This document shows, piece after piece, positions 1 to 11,335 of a DNA stretch of 64,000 nucleotides (positions are counted from its first letter, which is position 1; each line of letters starts with the position of its first letter). The position numbers and the translations under genes were made by a program. The DNA comes from Streptomyces sp. NBC_01454. GTDB taxonomy: Bacteria; Actinomycetota; Actinomycetes; Streptomycetales; Streptomycetaceae. The notes below the pieces were generated by a model, which was given only the letters and a program-made list of their open reading frames with translations, was not told the DNA's origin and ran no database searches. The DNA lies in the NCBI RefSeq assembly GCF_036227565.1, contig NZ_CP109460.1, positions 2,604,001 to 2,668,000 of the forward strand, read 5' to 3'.

Positions 1-1157
1 GCCTTGTGCTGGGCCGAGCCACCGACGCGGGAGACGGAGATACCCACGTTCAGCGCCGGGCGCTGGCCCGCGTTGAAGAGGTCCGACTCCAGGAAGCACT
101 GGCCGTCGGTGATGGAGATGACGTTGGTCGGGATGAACGCCGACACGTCGTTCGCCTTGGTCTCGACGATCGGCAGACCGGTCATCGAACCGGAACCCAT
201 CTCGTCGGAGAGCTTGGCGCAGCGCTCCAGCAGACGCGAGTGCAGGTAGAAGACGTCGCCCGGGTAGGCCTCACGGCCCGGCGGACGGCGCAGCAGCAGG
301 GACACGGCGCGGTAGGCGTCGGCCTGCTTCGAGAGGTCGTCGAAGATGATCAGGACGTGCTTGCCCTGGTACATCCAGTGCTGGCCGATGGCCGAGCCGG
401 TGTAGGGCGCCAGGTACTTGAAGCCCGCCGGGTCGGACGCCGGGGCGGCGACGATGGTGGTGTACTCCAGGGCGCCGGCCTCCTCCAGCGCACCGCGCAC
501 GGACGCGATGGTGGAGCCCTTCTGGCCGATGGCGACGTAGATGCAGCGGACCTGCTTCTTCGGGTCGCCCGAGCGCCAGTTGTCGCGCTGGTTGATGATC
601 GTGTCGACGGCCAGGGCGGTCTTGCCGGTCTGGCGGTCGCCGATGATCAGCTGACGCTGGCCACGGCCGATCGGCACCATCGAGTCGACGGCCTTGTAGC
701 CGGTCTCCATCGGCTCGTGGACCGACTTACGGACCATGACGCCCGGAGCCTGCAGCTCCAGGGCGCGGCGGCCCTCGGACTCGATCTCGCCGAGGCCGTC
801 GATCGGGTTGCCCAGCGGGTCGACGACGCGGCCGAGGTAGCCCTCGCCCACGGCGACCGAGAGCACCTCACCGGTGCGCTGCACCGGCTGGCCCTGCTCG
901 ATGCCGCTGAACTCACCGAGGATGACCGCACCGATCTCGCGCTCTTCCAGGTTCAGCGCAAGACCGAGGGTGCCGTCCTCGAACTTCAGCAGTTCGTTCG
1001 CCATCGCCGAGGGAAGGCCCTCGACATGCGCGATGCCGTCTCCGGCATCACTGACCGTGCCGACCTCCTCGCGCGAGGCCGCGTCCGGCTTGTACGCCTG
1101 GACGAAGTTCTCCAGCGCGTCCCGGATCTCCTCCGGCCGGATCGTGAGCTCCGCCAT
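1..1157 (-). CDS. atpA: ATP synthase F1 subunit alpha (partial, C-terminus beyond window)
   Basis: Non-catalytic nucleotide-binding alpha subunit of the F1 head of the proton-translocating ATP synthase on the inner face of the membrane. About 385 of the usual ~530 residues lie in the window; the gene runs off the left edge. I read it on the minus strand from an ATG at 1157, giving [15 protein letters not shown]. The beta-barrel segment is followed by a P-loop, GDRQTGKT, at residues ~173-180, and the nucleotide-binding core continues to the edge ([17 protein letters not shown]). A GGAG lies upstream of the start. It is the last visible gene of atpI-B-E-F-H-A; gamma, beta and epsilon are expected beyond the edge. 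A 214-nt gap separates it from atpH. Identity is secure. Confidence 0.97.
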   Translation of the reverse strand, partial: MAELTIRPEEIRDALENFVQAYKPDAASREEVGTVSDAGDGIAHVEGLPSAMANELLKFEDGTLGLALNLEEREIGAVILGEFSGIEQGQPVQRTGEVLSVAVGEGYLGRVVDPLGNPIDGLGEIESEGRRALELQAPGVMVRKSVHEPMETGYKAVDSMVPIGRGQRQLIIGDRQTGKTALAVDTIINQRDNWRSGDPKKQVRCIYVAIGQKGSTIASVRGALEEAGALEYTTIVAAPASDPAGFKYLAPYTGSAIGQHWMYQGKHVLIIFDDLSKQADAYRAVSLLLRRPPGREAYPGDVFYLHSRLLERCAKLSDEMGSGSMTGLPIVETKANDVSAFIPTNVISITDGQCFLESDLFNAGQRPALNVGISVSRVGGSAQHK

Positions 1158-1204
1158 CTGGGTTCCCTGCTCTCCTTGTTGGGCCCGAAGTTACTTGCGG
1201 GTGT

Positions 1205-1223
1205 CTGGGGGGCTGTCCCCCAG
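1205..1223 (-). other. stem-loop in the atpH-atpA gap
   Basis: A 7-bp G/C stem (CTGGGGG / CCCCCAG) with a 5-nt loop lies in the 214-nt gap between atpH and atpA. No T-run follows. Since atpA is needed in three copies per complex, an RNA processing or stability role is a possible reading, but this is inference. Confidence 0.35.
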
Positions 1224-1371
1224 GGGGTTTCCGCTTACGGCCCAACTCGGGCCGCCGTCATGCTTGTGCTGGTCCCCGGGGCCTGTTCCGGACCGCAGCC
1301 GGACCTCTCGGTCCGGCCGGCTGGTCCGGCGCCTGGCCGCCGGTTGTGCAGCTCTTGAGTTGGTGGCTGGG

Positions 1372-3067
<1,696 letters not shown>

Positions 3068-3127
3068 TCATTTCACGTACCGGTGGGGGTTGGCCACCGG
3101 ACAGCTGTTGGGCTGGGAGAGGGGTGC

Positions 3128-3940
3128 TCAGTGGTGCTCGGCGAGCGCGCCCTGGACGTAGTTGCAGGCCAGGAGGACGAAGACATACGCCTGGACGGCC
3201 TGGATGAAGAGCTCGAAGGCGGTCATCACGATGGTCATCACGAAGGACGCACCCGCGTAGACGATGCCGATGCCGTTCAGCATGTACCAGCTCGCGATCG
3301 TGAACAGCAGGATCAGCAGGTGACCCGCGAACATGTTCGCGAAGAGCCGGACCGCGTGCGTGAACGGGCGGATGATCAGGTGCTGGAGCAGCTCGAGCAC
3401 CATGATCAGCGGCAACACCCAGCCGAGCGACTTGTCATAGCCGGAGATGTTCTTCAGGCCGCCGACGAAGCCCTGCTTCTTGAACGTCAGGTACATCCAG
3501 AGGACGTAGACGATCAGGGCCATGCCCACCGGGAACGCGATGACCGACGTCACCGGGAACGCCATGACCGGGATGATCGACCAGAGGTTCATCATCCACA
3601 CGAAGAAGAACAGCGAGACCATGAAGGGGACGTACTTGTCGCCCTCCCTTTTCCCCAGCGCGTCATAGACGAGCCCGCGGCGCACAAAGTCGTAGCCCGC
3701 CTCGCCGATCATCTGCAGCTTTCCGGGCACGACCTTGGCCCGGCCGAATGCGGCCCAGAAGAACCCCACCACCACGATCGTGCTGAGGAACGCCAGCAGC
3801 ATCGGCTTGTTGAACTCGTAGCCACCGATGGTGAAGAGGGGTTCGAATACGAACGAATGAAGGCCCGGGGCCTCGAAGCCACACCCCGGAATGAAGAGGT
3901 GGCACTCCGTGTCGAAGGCGAGCATCGTTTCAGCACTCAC
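3128..3940 (-). CDS. atpB: ATP synthase F0 subunit a
   Basis: Stator channel subunit that passes protons to the c-ring. It is a multi-spanning membrane protein of 270 residues carrying the essential Arg in the helix reading AVRLFANMFAGHLLI. The frame is open to 4006, but I chose GTG at 3940 because AAGGAG lies six nucleotides before it and the protein then starts VSAETMLAFDTECHLF. The C-terminus is the usual EAxQAYVF-like helix. It sits between atpI and atpE. Confidence 0.95.
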   Translation of the reverse strand: MSAETMLAFDTECHLFIPGCGFEAPGLHSFVFEPLFTIGGYEFNKPMLLAFLSTIVVVGFFWAAFGRAKVVPGKLQMIGEAGYDFVRRGLVYDALGKREGDKYVPFMVSLFFFVWMMNLWSIIPVMAFPVTSVIAFPVGMALIVYVLWMYLTFKKQGFVGGLKNISGYDKSLGWVLPLIMVLELLQHLIIRPFTHAVRLFANMFAGHLLILLFTIASWYMLNGIGIVYAGASFVMTIVMTAFELFIQAVQAYVFVLLACNYVQGALAEHH

Positions 3941-4204
3941 CGCGGGCTCCTTCAGCGTGGCGCATGGGTACGGCAACCTCGTTGTGTCGGCGCGGCGTTG
4001 AGCCACGGAGCGGCACTGGACTGGTCTTACGGATTAGGGGGCGGCTGGCAGGCGCTGGGCCCGGCCACATCACAGGCATCGGCCGCGAGAACTGCCCGTT
4101 CCAGCGCGTGGAACCCGGGAGCTCAGCCGCCTGCGCCATCTGCGCCGCAGTTGGCACCGGACGATAGCAGGCCCGCTTGTGGGCATTTATCTCGGCCCTA
4201 CGTG

Positions 4205-4642
4205 TCACGTCGGCGACCCCGCCGTCTCCGCCTTCTTCGTCCCGGCGGAGTCGGGTTCCACGTACAGAGTCTTCGCCTTCATATGACCGTGGGTCTGAGC
4301 CGCGATCCATACGAGGGTGGCGCCGAGCAAGGTGAACGCAAATGCCTTGGTGTCGAAGAGTGTTGTGTCCTTGAAGACGATCAGGAACACCAGCACGAAC
4401 AGGATCTGCGTCGTGTAGAGCAGCAGCCCCATCATCTGGAACAGCTGCGGAAGGCTCTTTGCGGTCTTCTGCAGGACCAGCAGACCGGCCCCCATGACGA
4501 GCGCCACCAGCACGGTGCCGACGACGGCGCCGAGCGCTCCTTTCGCGCCTGCGACCGCAACGCTCACAGCAACGGCGACAGCGCCGATGGCGAGCGTGGG
4601 CACAAGGGCGTGAAGGAGTAGTCGGGCGTCATTCGACTGCAT
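4205..4642 (-). CDS. atpI: ATP synthase protein I (AtpI)
   Basis: Small hydrophobic protein of 145 residues with about four predicted membrane spans and a hydrophilic C-terminus, first in the atp operon. AtpI-family proteins assist c-ring assembly and are often dispensable. Start ATG at 4642. Recognition is mainly from position ahead of atpB and hydrophobicity, since the family is poorly conserved. The promoter and a candidate Rex operator lie about 120 nt upstream. Confidence 0.85.
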   Translation of the reverse strand: MQSNDARLLLHALVPTLAIGAVAVAVSVAVAGAKGALGAVVGTVLVALVMGAGLLVLQKTAKSLPQLFQMMGLLLYTTQILFVLVFLIVFKDTTLFDTKAFAFTLLGATLVWIAAQTHGHMKAKTLYVEPDSAGTKKAETAGSPT

Positions 4643-4762
4643 GGCGGCGCTCCGGCAAAGAATGGGGGTGTGTTCGTCAGGGACGAGCGTAGACCCGGCC
4701 TGAGGCGGAACCTGAGGCCCGAGGGCCGTCGCACTAGGGCCCTCCGGCTCTGTCGCCGGGTT

Positions 4763-4780
4763 TCGTGAACGGTATCACAA
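4763..4780 (-). promoter_or_regulatory. Rex-type operator over the -10 of the atp operon promoter
   Basis: On the minus strand the site reads TTGTGA-TACCGT-TCACGA. It differs at one position from the Rex consensus TTGTGAN6TCACAA. The 6-nt spacer TACCGT is itself a good -10 hexamer (TANNNT), so bound Rex would block RNA polymerase. The predicted transcript starts near 4762, leaving ~120 nt of leader before atpI. Rex is an NADH/NAD-sensing repressor of respiratory genes in Streptomyces; its action here is inferred. Confidence 0.65.
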
Positions 4781-4931
4781 ACTATTTGATGAGGTCTTTA
4801 CCTGGTTCGTGTGGACCCTGTCACACCTGAGCGTGAACCTGCGCGTTGGTGCACTGACAGGCCGAATTTTGTCTGGTATAGGGTCAACCCTCCCGATTCC
4901 TGACGCACGTTCGAGCGACAGGACGCCGGGA

Positions 4932-6266
4932 TCAACGGTGACTGTCCGCCCTGCGACGGTCCACGAAGCGTGACCGGTCCCCGATCGCGGTGGCACCGTT
5001 GATGCCCGCCGGGACCGGCTCCCGCTCCTCCGCCGCCCCGGCGGCGGCCTCGGCCTCGGCCTCCGCGGCCGCCCCGGCCGGGTCCACCACCGCGCGGGCG
5101 AGCCGGCGGTAGCGCGGCGGCACCACCCGCTCCGCCCAGCGCGGGGCGCGCGGGGTGAAGCGCGGCAGCAGGAGCAGCACCAGACCGACCGCGCTCAGCA
5201 GCACGATGCCCAGCACGATCCACATGCTGGCGTTGTTCGCGGAGTAGGCGACCGCGCCGAAGGCGATCAGCGCCGACCAGAAGTACATGATCAGCACGGC
5301 CCGGCTGTGCGAGTGGCCGATCTCCAGCAGCCGGTGGTGCAGGTGGCCGCGGTCGGCGGCGAACGGCGACTGGCCCTGCCACGTACGGCGCACGATCGCC
5401 AGGAGCAGGTCGGCGACCGGCACCGCGATGACCGTCAGCGGCAGCAGCAGCGGAATGTAGACGGGCACCATCGCGTGGGTCGCCTCGCGCAGACCGCCGG
5501 CCTTCAGGTTGAGCAGGTCCGGGTCGACCTGGCCGGTCACCGAGACCGCGCCGGCGGCCATCACCAGGCCGATCAGCATCGAACCCGAGTCGCCCATGAA
5601 GATCCGCGCCGGGTGCATGTTGTGCGGCAGGAAGCCCAGGCACATGCCCATCAGAACGACCGAGAACAGCGTTGCGGGCGCGGCCGCCTCGATGCCATAG
5701 CCGAACCACATCCGGTAGGCGTACATGAAGAACGCCGCGGCCGCGATGCACACCATTCCGGAGGCGAGGCCGTCCAGGCCGTCCACGAAGTTCACCGCGT
5801 TGATGGTGATGACGACCAGGGCGACGGTCAGCAGCGTGCCCTGCATCGGCGTCAGCGAGACCGTGCCGACGCCGGGGATCGGGATCCACAGGATCGTCAG
5901 GCCCTGGAGGACCATCACGCCCGCGGCGATCATCTGGCCGCCGAGCTTGACCAGTGCGTCCACGCCCCACTTGTCGTCCAGGACGCCGAGGATCCAGATC
6001 AGCGCGGCGCCGGAGAGCAGCGCCCGTGGCTCGTTGGAGTTCTCGAAGACGCTCTTGAGGTTGGTCAGGTGCGAAGCCACCAGCAGACCGGCGCACAGCC
6101 CGCCGAACATGGCGATCCCACCCAGCCGCGGGGTCGGCTCACGGTGCACGTCACGCGCGCGGATCTCCGGCATCGCACCGGCCGCGATCGCGAACTTCCG
6201 CACCGGCCCCGTCAGCAGGTAGGTCACCGCGGCCGTGACGCACAGCGTCAGCAGGTATTCACGCAC
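4932..6266 (-). CDS. WecA/MraY-family polyprenyl-phosphate GlcNAc-1-phosphate transferase
   Basis: Integral membrane enzyme that moves a sugar-1-phosphate, probably GlcNAc-1-P from UDP-GlcNAc, onto a polyprenyl phosphate to start a cell-wall glycopolymer. Family motifs are all present: LDDKWG, NFVDGLDGLASG, MGDSGS, and the histidine motif GHLHHRLLEIGHSH. About ten membrane spans are predicted. A ~50-residue Ala/Glu-rich cytoplasmic tail follows. I prefer GTG at 6266 (VREYLLTLCVTAAV; 444 aa); ATG at 6278 is the alternative. It lies between the atp operon and glyA, as in other streptomycetes. The exact sugar cannot be read from sequence. Confidence 0.88.
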   Translation of the reverse strand: MREYLLTLCVTAAVTYLLTGPVRKFAIAAGAMPEIRARDVHREPTPRLGGIAMFGGLCAGLLVASHLTNLKSVFENSNEPRALLSGAALIWILGVLDDKWGVDALVKLGGQMIAAGVMVLQGLTILWIPIPGVGTVSLTPMQGTLLTVALVVITINAVNFVDGLDGLASGMVCIAAAAFFMYAYRMWFGYGIEAAAPATLFSVVLMGMCLGFLPHNMHPARIFMGDSGSMLIGLVMAAGAVSVTGQVDPDLLNLKAGGLREATHAMVPVYIPLLLPLTVIAVPVADLLLAIVRRTWQGQSPFAADRGHLHHRLLEIGHSHSRAVLIMYFWSALIAFGAVAYSANNASMWIVLGIVLLSAVGLVLLLLPRFTPRAPRWAERVVPPRYRRLARAVVDPAGAAAEAEAEAAAGAAEEREPVPAGINGATAIGDRSRFVDRRRADSHR

Positions 6267-6389
6267 GGGCTGCCCCATCGGTATAGCTGGCCATCACAGC
6301 CCCACACCCTATGCGTGTCGGGCCCTCAGTCGTGAATGCAGCCGTGAATACAGGGGAAGACGCAGGACACCGGCGAACGGTTCCGGCCG

Positions 6390-7769
6390 TCACCCGTGAT
6401 CGGGATAAGGCGGAAAGGCGCGGACCAAAGCGACAGTCCCCGAGCGGGCCGCGGGGTCCTCCTCCAGCGCCGCCACGATCAGCTTCGCGACCTGCGCCAT
6501 CTCCGCCTCGCCCATGCCCTGGGTGGTCACCGCCGCGGTGCCCAGCCGGATGCCGGTCCGGCCCTGCGCCGGCTCCTCGGCACACGGCAGCGCGCAGGTG
6601 TCCAGGACGATCCCGGCGGCGGCCAGCCGGCCCCGGGCGGTGCGCGCGTCCAGGCCGAGCGGGGCGGTGTCGGTGGTGATCAGATGGGTGTCGGTGCCGC
6701 CGGTGGTGACCGCCAGACCGTGTCCGGCCAGCGCCGCGGCGAGCGCGCGGGCATTGGCCGTGACCTGATGGGCGTACGCGCCGAAGGCGGGCGTGGCGGC
6801 CTCCGCGAAGGCGACGGCCTTGGCGGCGACGGCGTTCATCTGTGCACCGCCCTGGGTGAACGGGAACACCGCCCGGTCGATGCGCTCGGCCAGCTTCGCC
6901 CCGCACAGGATCAGCCCGCCGCGCGGCCCGCGCAGCACCTTGTGTGTGGTTGCGCACACCACATGGGCGTACGGGACGGGGCTGGGAGCCGCTCCCCCGG
7001 CGATCAGGCCGAGCGGATGGGCGACGTCGGCGATCAGATAGGCACCTGTCTCGTCGGCGATGTCCCGGAAGGCGGCGTAGTCGATGTGCCGGGGGTAGGA
7101 GATCGAGCCGCAGACGATGGCCTTGGGGCGGCGGGCGCGGGCCAGCTCGCGGATCGCGTCGTAGTCGAGGAGCCCGGTCTCCTCGTCGACGCCGTAGCCG
7201 GCGAAGTCGAACCAGCGGCCGGAGAAGTTGGCGGGCGAGCCGTGGGTGAGGTGTCCGCCGTGCGGGAGGGACATGGCCAGGACGGTGTCACCGGGGCGCA
7301 GCAGGGCGGCGTAGGCGGCCAGCACGGCCGAAGACCCGGAGTGGGCCTGGACGTTGGCGTGTTCGGCGCCGAACAGGGCCTTGGCGCGTTCCACCGCGAT
7401 CCGCTCGGCGAGGTCGACGATCTCGCAGCCGCCGTGGTGCCGGGCGCCCGGGTAGCCCTCGGCGTATTTGTTGCCCAGAGGGGAGCCGAGGGCGGCGAGT
7501 ACGGCCGGTGAGGTGAAGTTCTCCGCGGCGATCAGTTGCAGTCCGTCGCTCTGCCGGGCGCTCTCGCCGAGCAGGACGCCGGCGATCTCGGGGTCCTGGC
7601 GCAGCAGGGCGGCGAAGTCCGGGGAGCCGGCCGGCCGGGTGACGGCGTCCCGGGCGGCGGCCCGGGCGCGGTCCTCGAGGGTCTCGGAGGGGCCGGCGCC
7701 GGCCTGCCCGGTGGTCCGGGAAGGGGCGGCCGGGGTCTCGCTGCGGGGTGACGCGGTGGTGGCAGGCAT
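6390..7769 (-). CDS. glyA: serine hydroxymethyltransferase
   Basis: PLP enzyme interconverting serine + tetrahydrofolate and glycine + 5,10-methylene-THF. It has 459 residues. SHMT landmarks are AAENFTS, GNKYAEGYPGARHHGG, and the PLP-lysine block TTHKVLRGPRGG. I chose ATG at 7769 because GGAGC lies upstream; the frame is open to 7856. The first ~45 residues are Ala/Pro/Ser-rich and extra to the family, so this is probably the longer actinobacterial paralogue rather than the only glyA in the cell. It lies between the WecA-like gene and the phosphatase-like gene on the same strand. Confidence 0.93.
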   Translation of the reverse strand: MPATTASPRSETPAAPSRTTGQAGAGPSETLEDRARAAARDAVTRPAGSPDFAALLRQDPEIAGVLLGESARQSDGLQLIAAENFTSPAVLAALGSPLGNKYAEGYPGARHHGGCEIVDLAERIAVERAKALFGAEHANVQAHSGSSAVLAAYAALLRPGDTVLAMSLPHGGHLTHGSPANFSGRWFDFAGYGVDEETGLLDYDAIRELARARRPKAIVCGSISYPRHIDYAAFRDIADETGAYLIADVAHPLGLIAGGAAPSPVPYAHVVCATTHKVLRGPRGGLILCGAKLAERIDRAVFPFTQGGAQMNAVAAKAVAFAEAATPAFGAYAHQVTANARALAAALAGHGLAVTTGGTDTHLITTDTAPLGLDARTARGRLAAAGIVLDTCALPCAEEPAQGRTGIRLGTAAVTTQGMGEAEMAQVAKLIVAALEEDPAARSGTVALVRAFPPYPDHG

Positions 7770-7874
7770 CGCTTGCTCCGGGCCTCGTACGGGGACGTAG
7801 TCCCAATGTAGGCGCGGCAGGGCGATCGGGCGCGGTGTGCGGGCCACAGGGGCCATGCGCGCGCCCTGGGGGCG

Positions 7875-8546
7875 TCAGGCCCGTGCCGGGACTCCCGTGA
7901 GGGCGGTGACGACCGGGTCGAGGGCCTGGTTGATCTCGTCGCCGATGGAGCGGAAGAAGGTGACGGGGGCGCCGTAGGGGTCGTAGACCTCGTCGGACTC
8001 CGGGTTCGGCGCCAGCAGCCAGCCGCGCAGCGCCGCCGCGGCGCCGACCAGCGCACGGGCGCGCTCGACCAGCCCGCCGTCCGGCAGGTGCGGGTCGGGC
8101 TCGGGCAGGGTGGCGGGGTCTATGGCCCGCACCAGGCGGTTGAACTCCTTGAGGGTGAAGGTGCGCAGCCCGGCGGAGTGGCCCATCGAGATGACCTGGG
8201 CGCGGTGGTCACGGGTGGCGGTGAGCACCAGGTCGGCGCGGATGACGTGCTCGTCGAGCAGCTCACGGCCGAGGAAGCCGTCCGGGTCGGCGCCGTAGTC
8301 GGTCAGCACGGTCGCGGCGTGGGTCTCCATCGGGGCGCCTTCGTGGCCCCAGGTGCCGGCGCTCTCCACCAGCAGCCCGCCGCTGCGGGCCGCGCCGAGC
8401 CGCAGTTCCAGGGCATGGCGGTGCAGCCGCTCGGTGATCGGTGAGCGGCACACGTTGCCGGTGCTGACGTGGAGAATCCGGAAAACGGATGCGGAGGGGA
8501 GGGAGTCGTCGCCTGGTCCCGCTATGCCACGCCCGAGGGGCGCCAT
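7875..8546 (-). CDS. low-molecular-weight protein-tyrosine phosphatase homologue with Ser in place of the nucleophilic Cys
   Basis: 223 residues with the LMW-PTP fold. The P-loop is CxGNxCRS in the family, but here reads VSTGNVCRSP: Ser28 (codon AGC) occupies the Cys nucleophile position, while Asn31, Arg34 and Ser35 are kept. The general-acid loop (VYDPYG, Asp about residue 188) is also kept. The frame looks intact, so a sequencing error would have to be a substitution. It starts at ATG 8546, overlapping the stop of the tsaC/sua5 gene by one base, so the two are probably coupled. Likely outcomes are a non-catalytic phosphoprotein-binding protein or altered chemistry. Annotation as an active phosphatase would be unsafe. 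Confidence 0.85.
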   Translation of the reverse strand: MAPLGRGIAGPGDDSLPSASVFRILHVSTGNVCRSPITERLHRHALELRLGAARSGGLLVESAGTWGHEGAPMETHAATVLTDYGADPDGFLGRELLDEHVIRADLVLTATRDHRAQVISMGHSAGLRTFTLKEFNRLVRAIDPATLPEPDPHLPDGGLVERARALVGAAAALRGWLLAPNPESDEVYDPYGAPVTFFRSIGDEINQALDPVVTALTGVPARA

Positions 8547-9193
8547 CAATTGGCCACCTCGAGCTCGGGTACCACCTTGCGCAGCTCTTCCGCACTGATC
8601 GCGCCCGCGCGCAGCAGCACCGGGATCTTGCCGGTGACATCGACGATCGAGGACGGCACGGCGGCCGGCGTCGGGCCGCCGTCGAGGTAGACGGAGACCG
8701 AGTCGCCCAGCATCTCCTGTGCGGCGTCGCAGTCCTGCGGGGACGGGTGGCCGGTGAGGTTGGCGCTGGAGACGGCCATCGGGCCGAACTCGGTCAGCAG
8801 CTCGATCGCGACGGGGTGCAGCGGCATCCGCACCGCGACCGTGCCGCGGGTCTCGCCCAGGTCCCAGGTCAGCGACGGCTGGTGCCGGGCGACGAGGGTG
8901 AGCGCGCCGGGCCAGAAGGCGTCGACCAGCTCCCAGGCCTGCTCGGAGAAGTCGGTGACCAGGCCGTGCAGGGTGTTGGGGGACCCGACCAGGACCGGGG
9001 AGGGCATTCCGCGGCCGCGGCCCTTGGCCTCCAGCAGGTCGCCGACGGCCTCGGCGCTGAAGGCGTCCGCGCCGATGCCGTAGACGGTGTCGGTCGGCAG
9101 CACGACCAGCTCACCGCGGCGGACGGCCGAGGCGGCCTCGCGCAGACCGGTGGTGCGGTCGGTCGCGTCGCTGCAGTCGTATCGCCGTGCCAT
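8546..9193 (-). CDS. L-threonylcarbamoyladenylate synthase (TsaC/Sua5/YrdC)
   Basis: Makes threonylcarbamoyl-AMP from threonine, bicarbonate and ATP for the t6A37 modification of ANN-decoding tRNAs. It has 215 residues, a single YrdC domain without the Sua5 C-terminal domain. Motifs are LPTDTVYGIGADA near the N-terminus, KGRGRGMPSPVLV (normally K-R-P rich), VAVRMPLHP and AVSSANLTGHPSP. Start ATG at 9193 has GAGGAGG upstream; the frame is open to 9448 but the extra part looks unrelated. It lies directly after prmC. Confidence 0.93.
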   Translation of the reverse strand: MARRYDCSDATDRTTGLREAASAVRRGELVVLPTDTVYGIGADAFSAEAVGDLLEAKGRGRGMPSPVLVGSPNTLHGLVTDFSEQAWELVDAFWPGALTLVARHQPSLTWDLGETRGTVAVRMPLHPVAIELLTEFGPMAVSSANLTGHPSPQDCDAAQEMLGDSVSVYLDGGPTPAAVPSSIVDVTGKIPVLLRAGAISAEELRKVVPELEVAN

Positions 9194-9260
9194 TACGGGA
9201 CCTCCTCGTGCGAAACGAATACTTCGGATGCGTCGGCCGCCGGCGCCGGGGCGGGACGCG

Positions 9261-10106
9261 TCATGGCGTCGCCCGGCGGGCGGTGGCGAAACGGGGCCTG
9301 TTGTTGAGGTCCGGGTGGTCGGCCGCGTCGGCCCAGCCCCGCTCCTCGGTGAAGATCCACGGAACCTGTCCGCCCTGGGTGTCGGCGTGCTCGATGACGA
9401 CCACGCCGCCGGGCCGCAGCAGGCGGTGTGCGGTCCGCTCGATGCCACGGATGGTGTCCAGGCCGTCCTGGCCCGAGAACAGCGCGAGCTCGGGGTCGTG
9501 GTCGCGGGCCTCGGGTGCGACGTACTCCCACTCGGTCAGCGGGATGTACGGCGGGTTGGAGACGACCAGGTCGACCTGCCCGTCCAGTTCGGGAAGCGCG
9601 GTCAGCGCGTCGCCGTGATGGAGAACGACGCGGGACCCCTCGACGTTCTTGCGGGCGTAGTCCAGGGCCTGCTCGGACAGCTCCACGGCGTGCACCCGCG
9701 AGCGGGGCACCTCCTGTGCCAGGGCCAGCGCGATGGCTCCCGAGCCGGTGCACAGATCGACGATCAGCGGCTCGACGACGTCCATGGCCCGTACGGCGTC
9801 TATCGCCCAGCCGACCACCGACTCGGTCTCCGGGCGGGGCACGAACACCCCTGGCCCGACGGCGAGTTCGAGGTAGCGGAAGAACGCCCGTCCGGTGATG
9901 TGCTGGAGCGGCTCGCGGGCCTCGCGGCGGGCGACGGCCTCCCAGTAGCGGGCGTCGAAGTCCGCGTCCTTGACGTGGTGCAGCTCACCCCGTTTGACGG
10001 CGTGCACGAACGCGGCGAGTTCCTCGGCGTCGAAGCGCGGCGAGGGCACACCGGCGTCGGCCAGCCGCTGGGTGGCCTGGGCCACCTCGGCGAGCAGAAG
10101 GTTCAC
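9261..10106 (-). CDS. prmC: peptide chain release factor N5-glutamine methyltransferase
   Basis: SAM-dependent enzyme that methylates the Gln of the GGQ motif in release factors. It has 281 residues: an N-terminal helical domain (PLQHITGRAFFRYLEL), a SAM-binding motif I (VDLCTGSGAIALALA), and the catalytic NPPY motif near residue 185. GTG start at 10106 has AGGAGGAAGG upstream. It follows prfA, its substrate gene, by 94 nt, a common bacterial arrangement. Confidence 0.96.
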   Translation of the reverse strand: MNLLLAEVAQATQRLADAGVPSPRFDAEELAAFVHAVKRGELHHVKDADFDARYWEAVARREAREPLQHITGRAFFRYLELAVGPGVFVPRPETESVVGWAIDAVRAMDVVEPLIVDLCTGSGAIALALAQEVPRSRVHAVELSEQALDYARKNVEGSRVVLHHGDALTALPELDGQVDLVVSNPPYIPLTEWEYVAPEARDHDPELALFSGQDGLDTIRGIERTAHRLLRPGGVVVIEHADTQGGQVPWIFTEERGWADAADHPDLNNRPRFATARRATP

Positions 10107-10200
10107 GGGGCCTTCCTCCTAGTGCGCTGCGTCTTCGTTGTGCGGTCCGCCGCCGGCCGGGGCCGCGGTCCGCGCCCGGTACGTACCGGCTCGTGCGGGC

Positions 10201-11280
10201 TTACTGGGCGGCGGCGAGCTTGGCGGCCGAGTCGGCGTCGACACAGGCCTGGATGACCGGGTCGAGCTCGCCGTCGAGCACCTGGTCCAAGTTGTACGCC
10301 TTGAAGCCGACCCGGTGGTCCGAGATGCGGTTTTCCGGGAAGTTGTACGTCCGGACGCGCTCGGAGCGGTCGACCGTACGGACCTGGCTGCGCCGGGCGT
10401 CGGACGCCTCGCGCTCGGCCTCCTCCTGGGCGGCGGCCAGCAGCCGGGAACGCAGGATGCGCATCGCCTGCTCCTTGTTCTGGAGCTGGCTCTTCTCGTT
10501 CTGGCAGGAGACCACGATGCCGGTGGGCAGGTGCGTGATACGGACCGCGGAGTCGGTGGTGTTGACGGACTGGCCGCCAGGCCCGGAGGAGCGGTAGACG
10601 TCGATCCGCAGGTCGTTGGCCACGATCTCGACCTCGACCTCCTCGGCCTCGGGCGTGACCAGCACACCGGCCGCGGAGGTGTGGATACGGCCCTGCGACT
10701 CGGTGGCGGGCACCCGCTGGACGCGGTGCACCCCGCCCTCGTACTTCAGCCGCGCCCACACGCCCTGTCCCGGCTCGGTGGCACCACCGCCGCCCTTGGT
10801 CTTCACCGCGACCTGGACGTCCTTGTAGCCGCCGAGGTCGGACTCGTTCGCGTCCAGGATCTCGGTCTTCCAGCCGACCCGCTCGGCGTAGCGCAGATAC
10901 ATCCGCAGCAGATCGCCGGCGAACAGCGCGGACTCCTCGCCGCCCTCGCCGGCCTTGACCTCGAGGATGACGTCCTTGTCGTCGCTGGGGTCGCGCGGGA
11001 CCAGCAGCAGTCGCAGCTTTTCGGTCAGCCGCTCGCGTTGGGCGTCGAGCTCCTTGACCTCATCGGCGAACTCCGGGTCGTCCTGGCTGAGTTCGCGCGC
11101 CGTCTCGATGTCGTCGCCGGTCTGCTTCCAGCCGCGGTAGGTCGTGATGATCGGGGTCAGCTCGGCGTAGCGCTTGTTGAGCCGCATGGCCTCGCGCTGG
11201 TCGGCGTGGACCGCGGGGTCGGCCAGCCGCTTCTCGAGATCGGCGTGCTCGCCGATCAGTTCTTCGACCGCCTCGAACAT
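10201..11280 (-). CDS. prfA: peptide chain release factor 1
   Basis: Class I release factor for UAA and UAG codons. It has 359 residues. The codon-recognition tripeptide is PAT (in [10 protein letters not shown], about residue 190), which marks RF1 rather than RF2, and the peptidyl-hydrolysis motif GPGGQSVN is at ~230. Start ATG at 11280. The downstream neighbour prmC encodes the enzyme that methylates its GGQ. Confidence 0.97.
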   Translation of the reverse strand: MFEAVEELIGEHADLEKRLADPAVHADQREAMRLNKRYAELTPIITTYRGWKQTGDDIETARELSQDDPEFADEVKELDAQRERLTEKLRLLLVPRDPSDDKDVILEVKAGEGGEESALFAGDLLRMYLRYAERVGWKTEILDANESDLGGYKDVQVAVKTKGGGGATEPGQGVWARLKYEGGVHRVQRVPATESQGRIHTSAAGVLVTPEAEEVEVEIVANDLRIDVYRSSGPGGQSVNTTDSAVRITHLPTGIVVSCQNEKSQLQNKEQAMRILRSRLLAAAQEEAEREASDARRSQVRTVDRSERVRTYNFPENRISDHRVGFKAYNLDQVLDGELDPVIQACVDADSAAKLAAAQ

Positions 11281-11335
11281 CGTGGGTTCCTCTGCTGGCT
11301 GTGACTACCGGGGGCCTGGGACGACGCAAACAAAG

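Noticed and set aside
3083..4621. 512-codon plus-strand frame across atpB and atpI
   Set aside because: Antisense shadow rich in His, Asp, Glu and Arg, crossing several real gene boundaries.
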